Below are positions 57,592 to 64,000 of a stretch of 64,000 nucleotides of DNA, in pieces. Position 1 is the first letter of the stretch, and every line of letters starts with the position of its first letter. The DNA comes from Pseudonocardia alaniniphila. Its GTDB lineage: Bacteria > Actinomycetota > Actinomycetes > Mycobacteriales > Pseudonocardiaceae. The notes beneath the pieces were generated by a model that saw nothing but the letters and a program-made list of their open reading frames with translations, made no database searches and had not been told where the DNA came from. Location: NCBI RefSeq assembly GCF_022524485.1, contig NZ_JAKXMK010000043.1, positions 1 to 64,000 of the forward strand, given 5' to 3'. The translations under genes and the position numbers were made by a program.

Positions 57592-58302
57592 ATGACCGTT
57601 GGCAACGGCAGCCCGCGGCAGCGCTATCGAGACCAGGTGCGCGCCGAGATCAAGCAGGCCGCACTGGCCCAGATGTGCATCGGCGGGCCCGCAGCGCTCA
57701 GTCTCAACGCCGTTGCGAAGGAGCTGGGTGTCACCGGCCCTGCTCTCTACAAATACTTCCGCAGCCGGGACGACCTGCTGACCGAACTGGTCTTCGACTG
57801 CTACGCCGACGCGGCGGCCGCGGTGCACGCCGAGGCGGAGCGCGTCACGGGCCTGCCCGCGCGGGAGCGTCTGCACCGCCTGGCCGAGGCCTACCGGCAG
57901 TGGGCCGTTGCCGCGCCGCACCTGTACCAGCTGCTCACGGTGATGCCCCGGCCCACGCTCGATTCCCCTCCGGAGACGATCGATCGGGCCAAGGCCGTGC
58001 TCGGCCCGTTCCTCCCCGCGCTCGGTGAGGGACAGGCCTGGCCCGCCGCCACGGAGCTCAGGAAACAGGTGCAGGGCTGGGTCGACGGAAACGAGCCGGT
58101 GGCCGACTGGGTGCGGGCGTACGCGCCCGGAGCAGACCCCTACACGGCGCTCACCGGGGCACTCATCGTGTGGGTGCGCCTGCACGGCGTGGTGAACCTG
58201 GAGGTCCAGGGCAAGTTCGTCGGCATGGGCCACCAGGCTTCCACGCTGCTGAGCGTGGAGATGGACTCGCTGGCCGACCTCATGGGGCTCCCCGCGTCCT
58301 GA
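57592..58302 (+). CDS. TetR-family transcriptional regulator
   Basis: This is a 236-residue repressor-type regulator. The DNA-binding region is ALSLNAVAKELGVTGPALYKYFRSRDDLL, followed by a ligand-binding helical domain (about 65-225) with YRQWAVAAPHLYQLLT. ATG at 57592 (MTVGNGSPRQRYR) has GGAGGAGGG upstream. No divergent or linked transporter is apparent, so the target is unknown. Confidence 0.9.
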   Translation: MTVGNGSPRQRYRDQVRAEIKQAALAQMCIGGPAALSLNAVAKELGVTGPALYKYFRSRDDLLTELVFDCYADAAAAVHAEAERVTGLPARERLHRLAEAYRQWAVAAPHLYQLLTVMPRPTLDSPPETIDRAKAVLGPFLPALGEGQAWPAATELRKQVQGWVDGNEPVADWVRAYAPGADPYTALTGALIVWVRLHGVVNLEVQGKFVGMGHQASTLLSVEMDSLADLMGLPAS

Positions 58303-58658
58303 CCCTGCGTACGCGCCTTCTACGGCGCGGACGCATAACCGCACCCGGTCGTGTGACCGCGTGGGCAGACCGCTACCGTCTGATACACAACGGCACGCGC
58401 GATATCGGATCGTGACCCCCGTCCGGGGGAACACGGGCAGTCGCGTGCCCACGGAAGGCGCACATGGCGCCGGAAGTGGGGTGGGCCGAGATGCCGTGAA
58501 CCCGATCGAGGGCGAGGCGATCCGCCGCAGGCCGTGCGATGGCCAGCGGATGTCGGTCAACGCCTCCGGTCCGATGGCGTGCTGTGGGCCGGAGCGCGAA
58601 GGGTGGGGCGCAGGAGCGCCGCGGGAGCTACCGGATGATCTGATCCGGCAACTCGGTC
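58303..58658. other. Intergenic region with possible small ORF
   Basis: Apart from the terminator at 58307-58334, this ~350-bp stretch contains a possible 59-codon plus-strand frame at 58496-58675 (GTG start, ending LPDDLIRQLGLSRAE) whose end would overlap the cspA end. Its residues 26-59 look protein-like, but there is no clear ribosome site, so I do not call it a gene. Confidence 0.4.
58307..58334 (+). terminator. Terminator hairpin after the TetR gene
   Basis: A stem of 4 plus 6 bp interrupted by one A/G mismatch (58307-58317 with 58324-58334) and a 6-nt loop lies 5 bp after the TetR gene stop. Confidence 0.65.
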
Positions 58659-58865
58659 TCAGCCGAGCGGAGTGACCTTGGTTGCCTGCGGACCCTTCTG
58701 GCCCTGCTCGATGTCGAACGACACCCGCTGGCCCTCGTCGAGGCTCTTGTAACCGTTGGTCTGGATCGCTGAGTAGTGCACGAACACGTCCGCGCCACCA
58801 CCGTCAGGAGCGAGGAAGCCGTAGCCCTTCTCGCTGTTGAACCACTTGACGGTGCCCTCTGCCAT
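58659..58865 (-). CDS. cspA: Cold-shock protein CspA
   Basis: This is a 68-residue single cold-shock domain that binds single-stranded RNA/DNA and melts structures at low temperature. RNP1 is KGYGFLA, RNP2 is VFVHYSAI, and the start is MAEGTVKWFNSEKG. ATG at 58865 has GAGGAG upstream. In actinobacteria such proteins are often constitutive and abundant. The leader region from 58866 onward holds no clear gene and may fold. Confidence 0.95.
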   Translation of the reverse strand: MAEGTVKWFNSEKGYGFLAPDGGGADVFVHYSAIQTNGYKSLDEGQRVSFDIEQGQKGPQATKVTPLG

Positions 58866-59160
58866 TCTTGCTCTCCTCGTACCTGGTGCTGGGGCACTCG
58901 CCCCCAGCATCGCGCCGCCTGGCCGCTACGGTCCGCGCCCGGGTCGGGACGCCGTTCCCGATCACGCGGGCTCGGCATCGCGCGGAGCGTATCGTGTTCC
59001 GGCCCCGCTGCCGAGAGCCAATGACCTGTGTGTTTGTCATGGCGCCGCAGGTGAGGCGCCGTCCGGGTGGTGCGTCAGGGGAGAGTGACGCAACCGGGCG
59101 ACCGGGTCGCACGCCCTCGGCGACGGGCCGTTCACACAGTGTCGACGGTGCCGGCGAGGG
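58866..59160. other. cspA upstream region
   Basis: This ~295 bp separates cspA (minus) from the aceE terminator. No gene is supported on either strand. It probably contains the cspA promoter and 5' leader. I see no recognisable cold-box motif. Confidence 0.45.
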
Positions 59161-59201
59161 CGTCCTGCCCCGAGGCGTGCATCACACCTCGGGGCAGGAC
59201 G
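59161..59201 (-). terminator. Terminator hairpin after aceE
   Basis: A perfect 15-bp stem (59161-59175 with 59187-59201) with an 11-nt loop starts 4 nt after the aceE stop codon. Confidence 0.85.
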
Positions 59202-59204
59202 TCG

Positions 59205-62015
59205 TCAGGCGACGCCGCTGTCGGTGGTCTGCGGCCCCGCGGCCTGCGGGTCGTCGAGCCGGTACTTGGCCGCCGCCTCGGCCACCTGGCCGCGGTCGAA
59301 CTCCCCGCGCTCGGCGAGGGCCTCGAGGGCGGCCACCGTGATCGACTCGGCGTCGACGTTGAAGTGCCGCCGCACCGCCGGACGGGTGTCGGACAGCCCG
59401 AACCCGTCGGTGCCGAGCGTGGTGAACGGCGCCGGTACCCACTGACGGATCAGGTCGGGCACTGCCCGCATCCAGTCCGACACCGCCACCACAGGTGTGC
59501 CGCTGTCGCCGAGGGCACGTGTGACGTACGGCACGTGCTTCGTCTCCTCAGGGTTGATGAGGTTGTGCCGCTCGGCCTCGACCCCGTCGCGACGTAGCTC
59601 GCCCCATGAGGTGACCGACCAGACCTCGGCCCCGACCCCCCACTGCTCCGCGAGCATGTCGCGGGCCCGCAGAGCCCACGGCACGGCCACACCGGACGCG
59701 AGCAGCCTCACCTGCGGCCCCTCCGCCCGCGGGCTGCCCACGTAGCGGTAGATCCCGCGCAGCAGGCCGTCGACGTCCAGGTCCTGCGGCTCGGCAGGCT
59801 GCACGTACGGCTCGTTGTAGACCGTCAGGTAGTAGATGACGTTCTCGCCGCCGAGGGTGCCCTCGTCGTCGGAGGAGCCCTCGCCGTACATGCGCCGGAG
59901 CCCGTCCTTGACGATGTGCGCCACCTCGTAGGAGAACGCCGGGTCGTACGCCAGAACGGCCGGGTTGGTGGCCGCGAGCAGCAGCGAGTGGCCGTCGTTG
60001 TGCTGTAGTCCCTCACCGGTCAGCGTGGTGCGTCCGGCCGTGGCCCCGACGAGGAACCCGCGGGCCATCTGGTCCGCCGCGGCCCAGATCGAGTCGCCGG
60101 TGCGCTGGAAGCCGAACATCGAGTAGAAGACGTAGATCGGGATCATCGGCTGCCCGTGCGTGGCGTACGACGTGCCGGCCGCCGTGAACGAGCCCACGGA
60201 CCCCGCCTCGTTGATTCCCTCGTGCAGCAGCTGGCCCTGCTCGGACTCGCGGTAGGCGAGCATGAGCGAGGCGTCCACCGAGGTGTACTGCTGCCCGTTC
60301 GGGTTGTAGATCTTCTGCGTCGGGAACATCGAGTCCATCCCGAACGTGCGTGCCTCGTCGGGGATGATCGGGACGAACCGGCTGCCCATCTCCTTGTCCT
60401 TGACGAGCTCCCGCACCAGCCGGACGAACGCCATGGTGGTGGCGACCTCCTGCTTGCCCGAACCCTTGCGGACCACGTCGTAGACCTTGTCGCCGGGCAG
60501 CACGAGCGGCTTCGCCGTGACGCGGCGCGACGGCAGGTTGCCGCCGAGCACGCGACGGCGCTCACGCAGGTACTGGATGGCCTGGTCGTCGTCGCCGGGG
60601 TGGTAGTACGGCGGCAGGTACGGGTTCTGCTCCAGCGCCTTGTCCGAGATCGGGATGCGCTGGGAGTCGCGGAAGTTCTTCAGGTCGTCGAGCGAGAGCT
60701 TCTTCATCTGGTGCGTGGCGTTGCGCCCCGCGAAGTGCGAGCCGAGGGCGTAACCCTTGATCGTCTTCGCCAGGATGACCGTGGGCTGCCCGTTGTGCTC
60801 CAGCGCCGCCGCGTAGGCCGCGTACACCTTGCGGTAGTCGTGGCCGCCGCGCTTGAGGTTCCAGATCTCGGCGTCCGTCATGGGCTCTACCAGCGCCTTC
60901 GTGCGGGGGTCGCGGCCGAAGAAGTGGTCGCGGACGTACCCGCCGTCGTTGGCCTTGTAGGTCTGGTAGTCCCCGTCCGGTGTGTTGTTCATCAGGTTGA
61001 TGAGCGCGCCGTCACGGTCGGCGTGCAGCAGGGCGTCCCACTCACGTCCCCAGATCACCTTGATGACGTTCCAGCCGGCGCCGCGGAAGAACGACTCCAG
61101 CTCCTGGATGATCTTCCCGTTGCCCCGCACGGGCCCGTCGAGGCGCTGCAGGTTGGCGTTGACCACGAACGTGAGGTTGTCCAGTCCCTCGGTGGCCGCG
61201 ATCTGGATGAGACCGCGCGACTCCGGCTCGTCCATCTCGCCGTCGCCGAGGAACGCCCAGACGTGCTGGTCGTCGGTGTTGGAGAAGCCCCGGTCGCCCA
61301 GGTAGCGGTTGAACCGCGCCTGCATGATCGCGTTCATCGGGCCGAGCCCCATCGAGACGGTGGGGAACTCCCAGAAGTCCGGCATCAGCCGGGGGTGCGG
61401 GTAGGACGGGAGGCCGTGGCCCGGCCCGCCGTGCGACAGCTCCTGCCGGAACCCGTCGAGCCGGTCCTCCGACAGCCGCCCCTCGAGGTACGCGCGGGCA
61501 TAGATTCCGGGGGACGCGTGGCCCTGGATGTAGATCTGGTCGCCCCCGCCCGGGTGGTCTTTGCCACGGAAGAAGTGGTTGAAACCGACCTCGTAGAGCG
61601 TGGCCGAGGACGCGTAGGACGAGATGTGGCCGCCGACGGAGATGCCCGGCCGCTGCGCGCGGTGGACCGTCATGGCGGCGTTCCACCGGATCCAGCGCCG
61701 GTAGGTGCGCTCGACCTCCTCGTCGCCGGGGAACCACGGCTCGCGGTCGGTGGGGATCGTGTTGACGTAGTCGGTGCTGGTCAGCGAGGGGACGCCGACG
61801 TGGCGTTCCCGTGCCCGCTGGAGCATCCTGAGCATGAGGTAGCGCGCACGTTGCTGGCCCGCGGCATCGAGCACCGCGTCGAAGGAGTCCAGCCACTCCG
61901 CGGTCTCCTCGGGGTCGATGTCCGGCAGGTGCGCAGCGAGCCCATCGCGGATGACGTGGACCCGCCGCGGCTGCGTGGGATCATGGTTCGTGCTGTCGCT
62001 GGTCTGCCGGGTCAA
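59205..62015 (-). CDS. aceE: Pyruvate dehydrogenase E1 component AceE (homodimeric)
   Basis: This enzyme oxidatively decarboxylates pyruvate as the thiamine-diphosphate-dependent E1 of the PDH complex (936 residues). The TPP-binding motif is GDGEMDEPESRGLI with NLQRLDGPVRGN downstream. Other landmarks are VGGHISSYASSATLYEVGFNHFF, GGPGHGLPSYPHP, TFGMDSMFPTQKIY and YVFYSMFGFQRTGD. The start is TTG at 62015 (MTRQTSDSTNH), since no ATG or GTG exists nearby; a GGGAG sequence precedes it. It diverges from the DUF3052 gene, and a strong terminator follows. As in mycobacteria, no E2/E3 genes are adjacent. Confidence 0.95.
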   Translation of the reverse strand: MTRQTSDSTNHDPTQPRRVHVIRDGLAAHLPDIDPEETAEWLDSFDAVLDAAGQQRARYLMLRMLQRARERHVGVPSLTSTDYVNTIPTDREPWFPGDEEVERTYRRWIRWNAAMTVHRAQRPGISVGGHISSYASSATLYEVGFNHFFRGKDHPGGGDQIYIQGHASPGIYARAYLEGRLSEDRLDGFRQELSHGGPGHGLPSYPHPRLMPDFWEFPTVSMGLGPMNAIMQARFNRYLGDRGFSNTDDQHVWAFLGDGEMDEPESRGLIQIAATEGLDNLTFVVNANLQRLDGPVRGNGKIIQELESFFRGAGWNVIKVIWGREWDALLHADRDGALINLMNNTPDGDYQTYKANDGGYVRDHFFGRDPRTKALVEPMTDAEIWNLKRGGHDYRKVYAAYAAALEHNGQPTVILAKTIKGYALGSHFAGRNATHQMKKLSLDDLKNFRDSQRIPISDKALEQNPYLPPYYHPGDDDQAIQYLRERRRVLGGNLPSRRVTAKPLVLPGDKVYDVVRKGSGKQEVATTMAFVRLVRELVKDKEMGSRFVPIIPDEARTFGMDSMFPTQKIYNPNGQQYTSVDASLMLAYRESEQGQLLHEGINEAGSVGSFTAAGTSYATHGQPMIPIYVFYSMFGFQRTGDSIWAAADQMARGFLVGATAGRTTLTGEGLQHNDGHSLLLAATNPAVLAYDPAFSYEVAHIVKDGLRRMYGEGSSDDEGTLGGENVIYYLTVYNEPYVQPAEPQDLDVDGLLRGIYRYVGSPRAEGPQVRLLASGVAVPWALRARDMLAEQWGVGAEVWSVTSWGELRRDGVEAERHNLINPEETKHVPYVTRALGDSGTPVVAVSDWMRAVPDLIRQWVPAPFTTLGTDGFGLSDTRPAVRRHFNVDAESITVAALEALAERGEFDRGQVAEAAAKYRLDDPQAAGPQTTDSGVA

Positions 62016-62197
62016 GGGGTTCTCCCTGGTGGCTCGTGCCGAGTAGACGTCTGAGGTATCCCCTATCGTGCCCCTCGGCATGCGATCTCGTAACGAGTGG
62101 TTGCGCGTCGGTGAGTCGTCGTGTTCGGATTCCGCAACCCGATGAGCAGGCCCCGGGCTGTACGCCCGGGTGAGGCACGAGGAAAAGAGGTACACGC

Positions 62198-62632
62198 GTG
62201 GTCGCCGCGGATGATGCCGGACGCACGTCCGACATCGCGGGCAAGCTCGGCGTCGAGCCGGGCATGGTCGTCCAGGAACTCGGTTGGGACGAAGACGTCG
62301 ACGAAGCGGTGCGTGACGCCGCCGAGGAGAGAGCCGGGGACGAACTGCTCGACGAGGACGCCGTCGAGGTTGTCGACCTCGTCCTCATGTGGTGGCGAGA
62401 GGGCGACGGCGACCTCGTCGACGCCCTGGTCGACGCCATCGGCCCGCTTGCCGACAACGGCGTGATCTGGGTGCTCACCCCGAAGACGGGGCGCCCCGGG
62501 CACGTCGATCCCAGCGAGATCGCCGAGGCTGCGCCGACGGCTGGGCTGGCGCAGACGTCCAACATCACGGTCAGCGAAGGCTGGACGGGATCTCGGCTTG
62601 TGGCACCCAAGGCGGCGAAGTCGCGGCGGTGA
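62198..62632 (+). CDS. DUF3052 family protein (Rv2239c-like)
   Basis: This is a 144-residue acidic cytoplasmic protein of unknown function, conserved beside aceE in actinobacteria. Family landmarks include KLGVEPGMVVQELGWDEDVD, VVDLVLMWWREGDGDLVDAL, NGVIWVLTPKTGRPGHVDPSE and LAQTSNITVSEGWTGSRLV. GTG start at 62198 has AGAGG upstream. It diverges from aceE and may share a promoter region with it. Confidence 0.92.
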   Translation: MVAADDAGRTSDIAGKLGVEPGMVVQELGWDEDVDEAVRDAAEERAGDELLDEDAVEVVDLVLMWWREGDGDLVDALVDAIGPLADNGVIWVLTPKTGRPGHVDPSEIAEAAPTAGLAQTSNITVSEGWTGSRLVAPKAAKSRR

Positions 62633-62782
62633 CCCCACCGCGCAGATGTCTGCGGTCCGGTCACCGCCGGTCATGCAGGCGGTCGCGCCACGAGCCCCCG
62701 TCCGGGTCGTCGACGAGGCGATAGACCGGCACGGCCCTGAGCTTCGTGCGAAGCGGCATGCGCTCGGGTTCGTGGCGGCGCA

Positions 62783-62814
62783 GGCGGCCGGGTGGGCGTT
62801 CCCACCCGCCCGCC
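62783..62814 (-). terminator. Terminator hairpin after the frameshifted small gene
   Basis: A 14-bp stem with a single C/C mismatch (62783-62796 with 62801-62814) and a 4-nt loop begins 7 nt after the minus-strand stop at 62821. It supports transcription of that locus. Confidence 0.6.
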
Positions 62815-62820
62815 GCCGTG

Positions 62821-63133
62821 TCATGCGTTCAGAGCGCCTTCAGCGGCCGTCACGGCGCGTACGGCGGCGTCGGGGTCCACGAGGTCCTCGTCGTCGCCCA
62901 GGGCGCGGTCGAGGTGCTCGCGCAGGAGCTCCAGCCGTAGGTTGCGGGCGACGGCGCGCACCGTGGCCTCCCGGGTCGGTGGGCTGCAGTCCGCGAACGC
63001 GGCGCAGAGCGTCCGCGAGGAGCCGGGCGATGTGCGGGGACCACCATGTCCGGTCCTCGAGGTGGACGAGCCGCTCCGCCGGTCTCAGGGCCTTCGCGTA
63101 CCCACGTGCCAGCGACGCTCCCCCGTCCGGCAC
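62821..63133 (-). pseudogene. Frameshifted small gene between DUF3052 and ahpE
   Basis: Two adjacent reading frames on this strand both look protein-like. The first (GTG at 63133) reads GYAKALRPAERLVHLEDRTWW and on to HIARLLADAL. The other, taking over near 63000, reads AAFADCSPPTREATVRAVARN, then LRLELLREHLDRALGDDEDLVDP and ends at 62821. Joining them gives about 103 helical residues. A single extra base around 63000-63015 would explain the break. No domain is recognised. A sequencing error and a true pseudogene are both possible. Confidence 0.6.
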
Positions 63134-63261
63134 GGTTGCCAGTCTTCGGCGCGCACTTTCACCGCCGGACCGTCCGTGCTGGGGAAGGCCCGGTCGCGGC
63201 TGGGCGGGGCGGGACTAGGCTCGCCATGACCACATCGTTCGAATCCCGAGGAGACCAGCCC

Positions 63262-63726
63262 ATGGCGCCCGAGGTCGGCACCGAGGCCCCTGACTTCAGC
63301 CTGAAGGACCAGAACAACCAGGAGGTCACGCTCTCGTCGTTCCGGGGGAAGCGCAACGTCCTGGTGGTCTTCTACCCCTTCGCGTTCTCCGGCATCTGCA
63401 CGAGCGAGCTGTGCTCCGTCCGCGACGACCTCCCCAACTTCCAGAACGACGACGTGCAGATCCTCGCGATCTCCGTCGACCACCCGTTCACGCTCAAGGC
63501 GTGGTCGGATGCACAGGGTTACGACTTCCCGCTGCTGGCTGATTTCTGGCCGCACGGCGAGGTCGCAACGGCGTACGGCGTGTTCAACGACACGCGGGGG
63601 ATGGCCCTGCGCGGCACCTTCCTCGTGGACAAGGACGGCATCGTGCGGTTCAGCGAGGTCAACCAGCCCGGTGATGCCCGCGACCAGGGGGGCTGGAAGA
63701 AGGCTGTGGCGGAGCTGGCCGCCTGA
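63262..63726 (+). CDS. ahpE: AhpE-type peroxiredoxin
   Basis: This is a 154-residue thiol peroxidase reducing hydroperoxides. The peroxidatic Cys is in FAFSGICTSEL, and a second Cys follows 5 residues later (ELCSVRD), unlike strict 1-Cys AhpE, so an intramolecular disulfide might form. Family motifs: APDFSLKDQNNQEVTLSSF and VLVVFYPFAFSG. The ATG at 63262 (MAPEVG) is preferred over the upstream 63226 start because GAGGAG precedes it and homology begins there. Near aceE and DUF3052 it matches the Rv2238c position. Confidence 0.9.
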   Translation: MAPEVGTEAPDFSLKDQNNQEVTLSSFRGKRNVLVVFYPFAFSGICTSELCSVRDDLPNFQNDDVQILAISVDHPFTLKAWSDAQGYDFPLLADFWPHGEVATAYGVFNDTRGMALRGTFLVDKDGIVRFSEVNQPGDARDQGGWKKAVAELAA

Positions 63727-63743
63727 CCTTCCCCGGTTCGATC

Positions 63744-63761
63744 AGCCCGGGTCACCGGGCT
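63744..63761 (+). terminator. Terminator hairpin after ahpE
   Basis: A 7-bp stem (AGCCCGG at 63744-63750 with CCGGGCT at 63755-63761) and a 4-nt loop sit 17 bp after the ahpE stop and directly before the tRNA. Confidence 0.6.
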
Positions 63762-63764
63762 CCC

Positions 63765-63839
63765 GGGCGCGTAGCTCAGCGGAAGAGCACTCGGCTTACA
63801 CCCGAGCGGTCGCAGGTTCGAACCCTGTCGCGCCCACCA
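63765..63839 (+). tRNA. tRNA-Val(TAC)
   Basis: A 75-nt cloverleaf with acceptor GGGCGCG/CGCGCCC (63765-63771 with 63829-63835), D arm starting GCTC, anticodon stem CTCGG/CCGAG with loop CTTACAC (anticodon TAC, reading GUA valine codons), a T arm with TTCGAAC loop, and an encoded 3' CCA (63837-63839). The elements pair well. Confidence 0.93.
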
Positions 63840-63850
63840 ACCTGACCAAG

Positions 63851-63967
63851 GTGATCGTCGAGTGGAAGGCCACGGCCGCGATCTACGCGAATCCGGTGCT
63901 CGTCGAAGAGCTGAGCCGGCCACTCGATGACGACTTCGGGCCGGTTCCGGAGCCGGAGGAACCCTGA
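63851..63967 (+). CDS. Possible 38-residue acidic small protein or antitoxin-tail remnant
   Basis: A GTG-started frame of 38 codons immediately downstream of tRNA-Val reads VIVEWKATAAIYANPVLVEEL, ending in an acidic Pro-rich tail (SRPLDDDFGPVPEPEEP). Similar short EWKxTAxIYANP...DDDFGPV tails occur on Phd-type antitoxins in actinobacteria, so this may be an old antitoxin or integrase-site fragment rather than a gene. There is no good ribosome site. Confidence is low. Confidence 0.3.
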   Translation: MIVEWKATAAIYANPVLVEELSRPLDDDFGPVPEPEEP

Positions 63968-64000
63968 CGTTGCCGGTGAAGCGGGGTCACCGTGTGGCGC

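Overview
This is a chromosomal segment of a high-GC actinobacterium. Gene content and order point to the Pseudonocardiaceae, probably Pseudonocardia or a close relative. This is inferred from gene content only. Start codons are often GTG or TTG, genes overlap by 1-4 bases within operons, and two blocks keep the mycobacterial/streptomycete core order. The first 143 bases are an almost pure G/C tract that looks like a contig-end artefact.

Layout. (1) 0.1-2.6 kb: a secreted Asn/Ser tetrapeptide-repeat protein and an S9 prolyl-oligopeptidase-type peptidase. (2) 2.6-9.1 kb: a gluABCD-type glutamate ABC operon, with a strong hairpin between the binding-protein gene and the permeases, facing a GluR/GluK-like two-component pair and an orphan TAXI-type binding protein. 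(3) 9.2-25.1 kb: conserved core in the order miaB, membrane protein, DUF349 protein (opposite strand), LigB-like protein, miaA, dapF, hflX, secreted propeller protein, lexA, LysM division protein (chiZ/divS type), nrdR, nrdJ. This parallels the M. tuberculosis Rv2733c-Rv2718c neighbourhood. nrdJ carries a 358-residue intein with a LAGLIDADG endonuclease domain. (4) 25.4-26.0 kb: Fe/Mn superoxide dismutase.

(5) 26-48 kb is accessory. It begins with a five-gene peptide/nickel-type ABC importer operon followed by a convergent FCD-type GntR regulator. The sequence TTGCA-N7-TGCAA, exact or with one change, occurs upstream of both the operon and the regulator, suggesting a local autoregulated circuit. 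Next, on the minus strand, are five genes typical of copper/metal handling outside the membrane (a small membrane protein, YcnI/DUF1775, a lipoprotein, a Met/His-rich DUF5134 protein, a PepSY-TM protein). A frameshifted ATP-pyrophosphatase pseudogene, an OmpR-type regulator and a convergent truncated histidine kinase follow. Then comes a large Pls-like membrane protein (carrier domain, six membrane segments, three left-handed beta-helix domains) with no adenylation domain. Last are a disulfide-bond cluster (VKOR, DsbA-like, TlpA-like, small Cys protein) and a CmtR-like/cation-transporter/isoprenylcysteine-methyltransferase-like operon.

(6) 48-64 kb returns to core: VOC and excisionase-type small proteins, an MBL hydrolase, a secreted beta-helix protein, DUF3145, the fatty-acid operon fabD-fabH-acpP-fabF with its FasR/PucR-type regulator (a perfect 17-bp palindrome lies in the promoter gap), pirin, a TetR regulator, cspA, aceE, DUF3052, a frameshifted small gene, an AhpE-type peroxiredoxin and tRNA-Val(TAC). 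aceE, DUF3052 and ahpE reproduce the Rv2241-Rv2238c neighbourhood.

No CRISPR array, insertion sequence, rRNA or known riboswitch was recognised. The best candidates for new biology are the carrier-domain/Pls-like protein without an adenylation partner, the operator-linked importer, the copper/disulfide/metal island, and the Asn-Ser-Ser repeat secreted protein.
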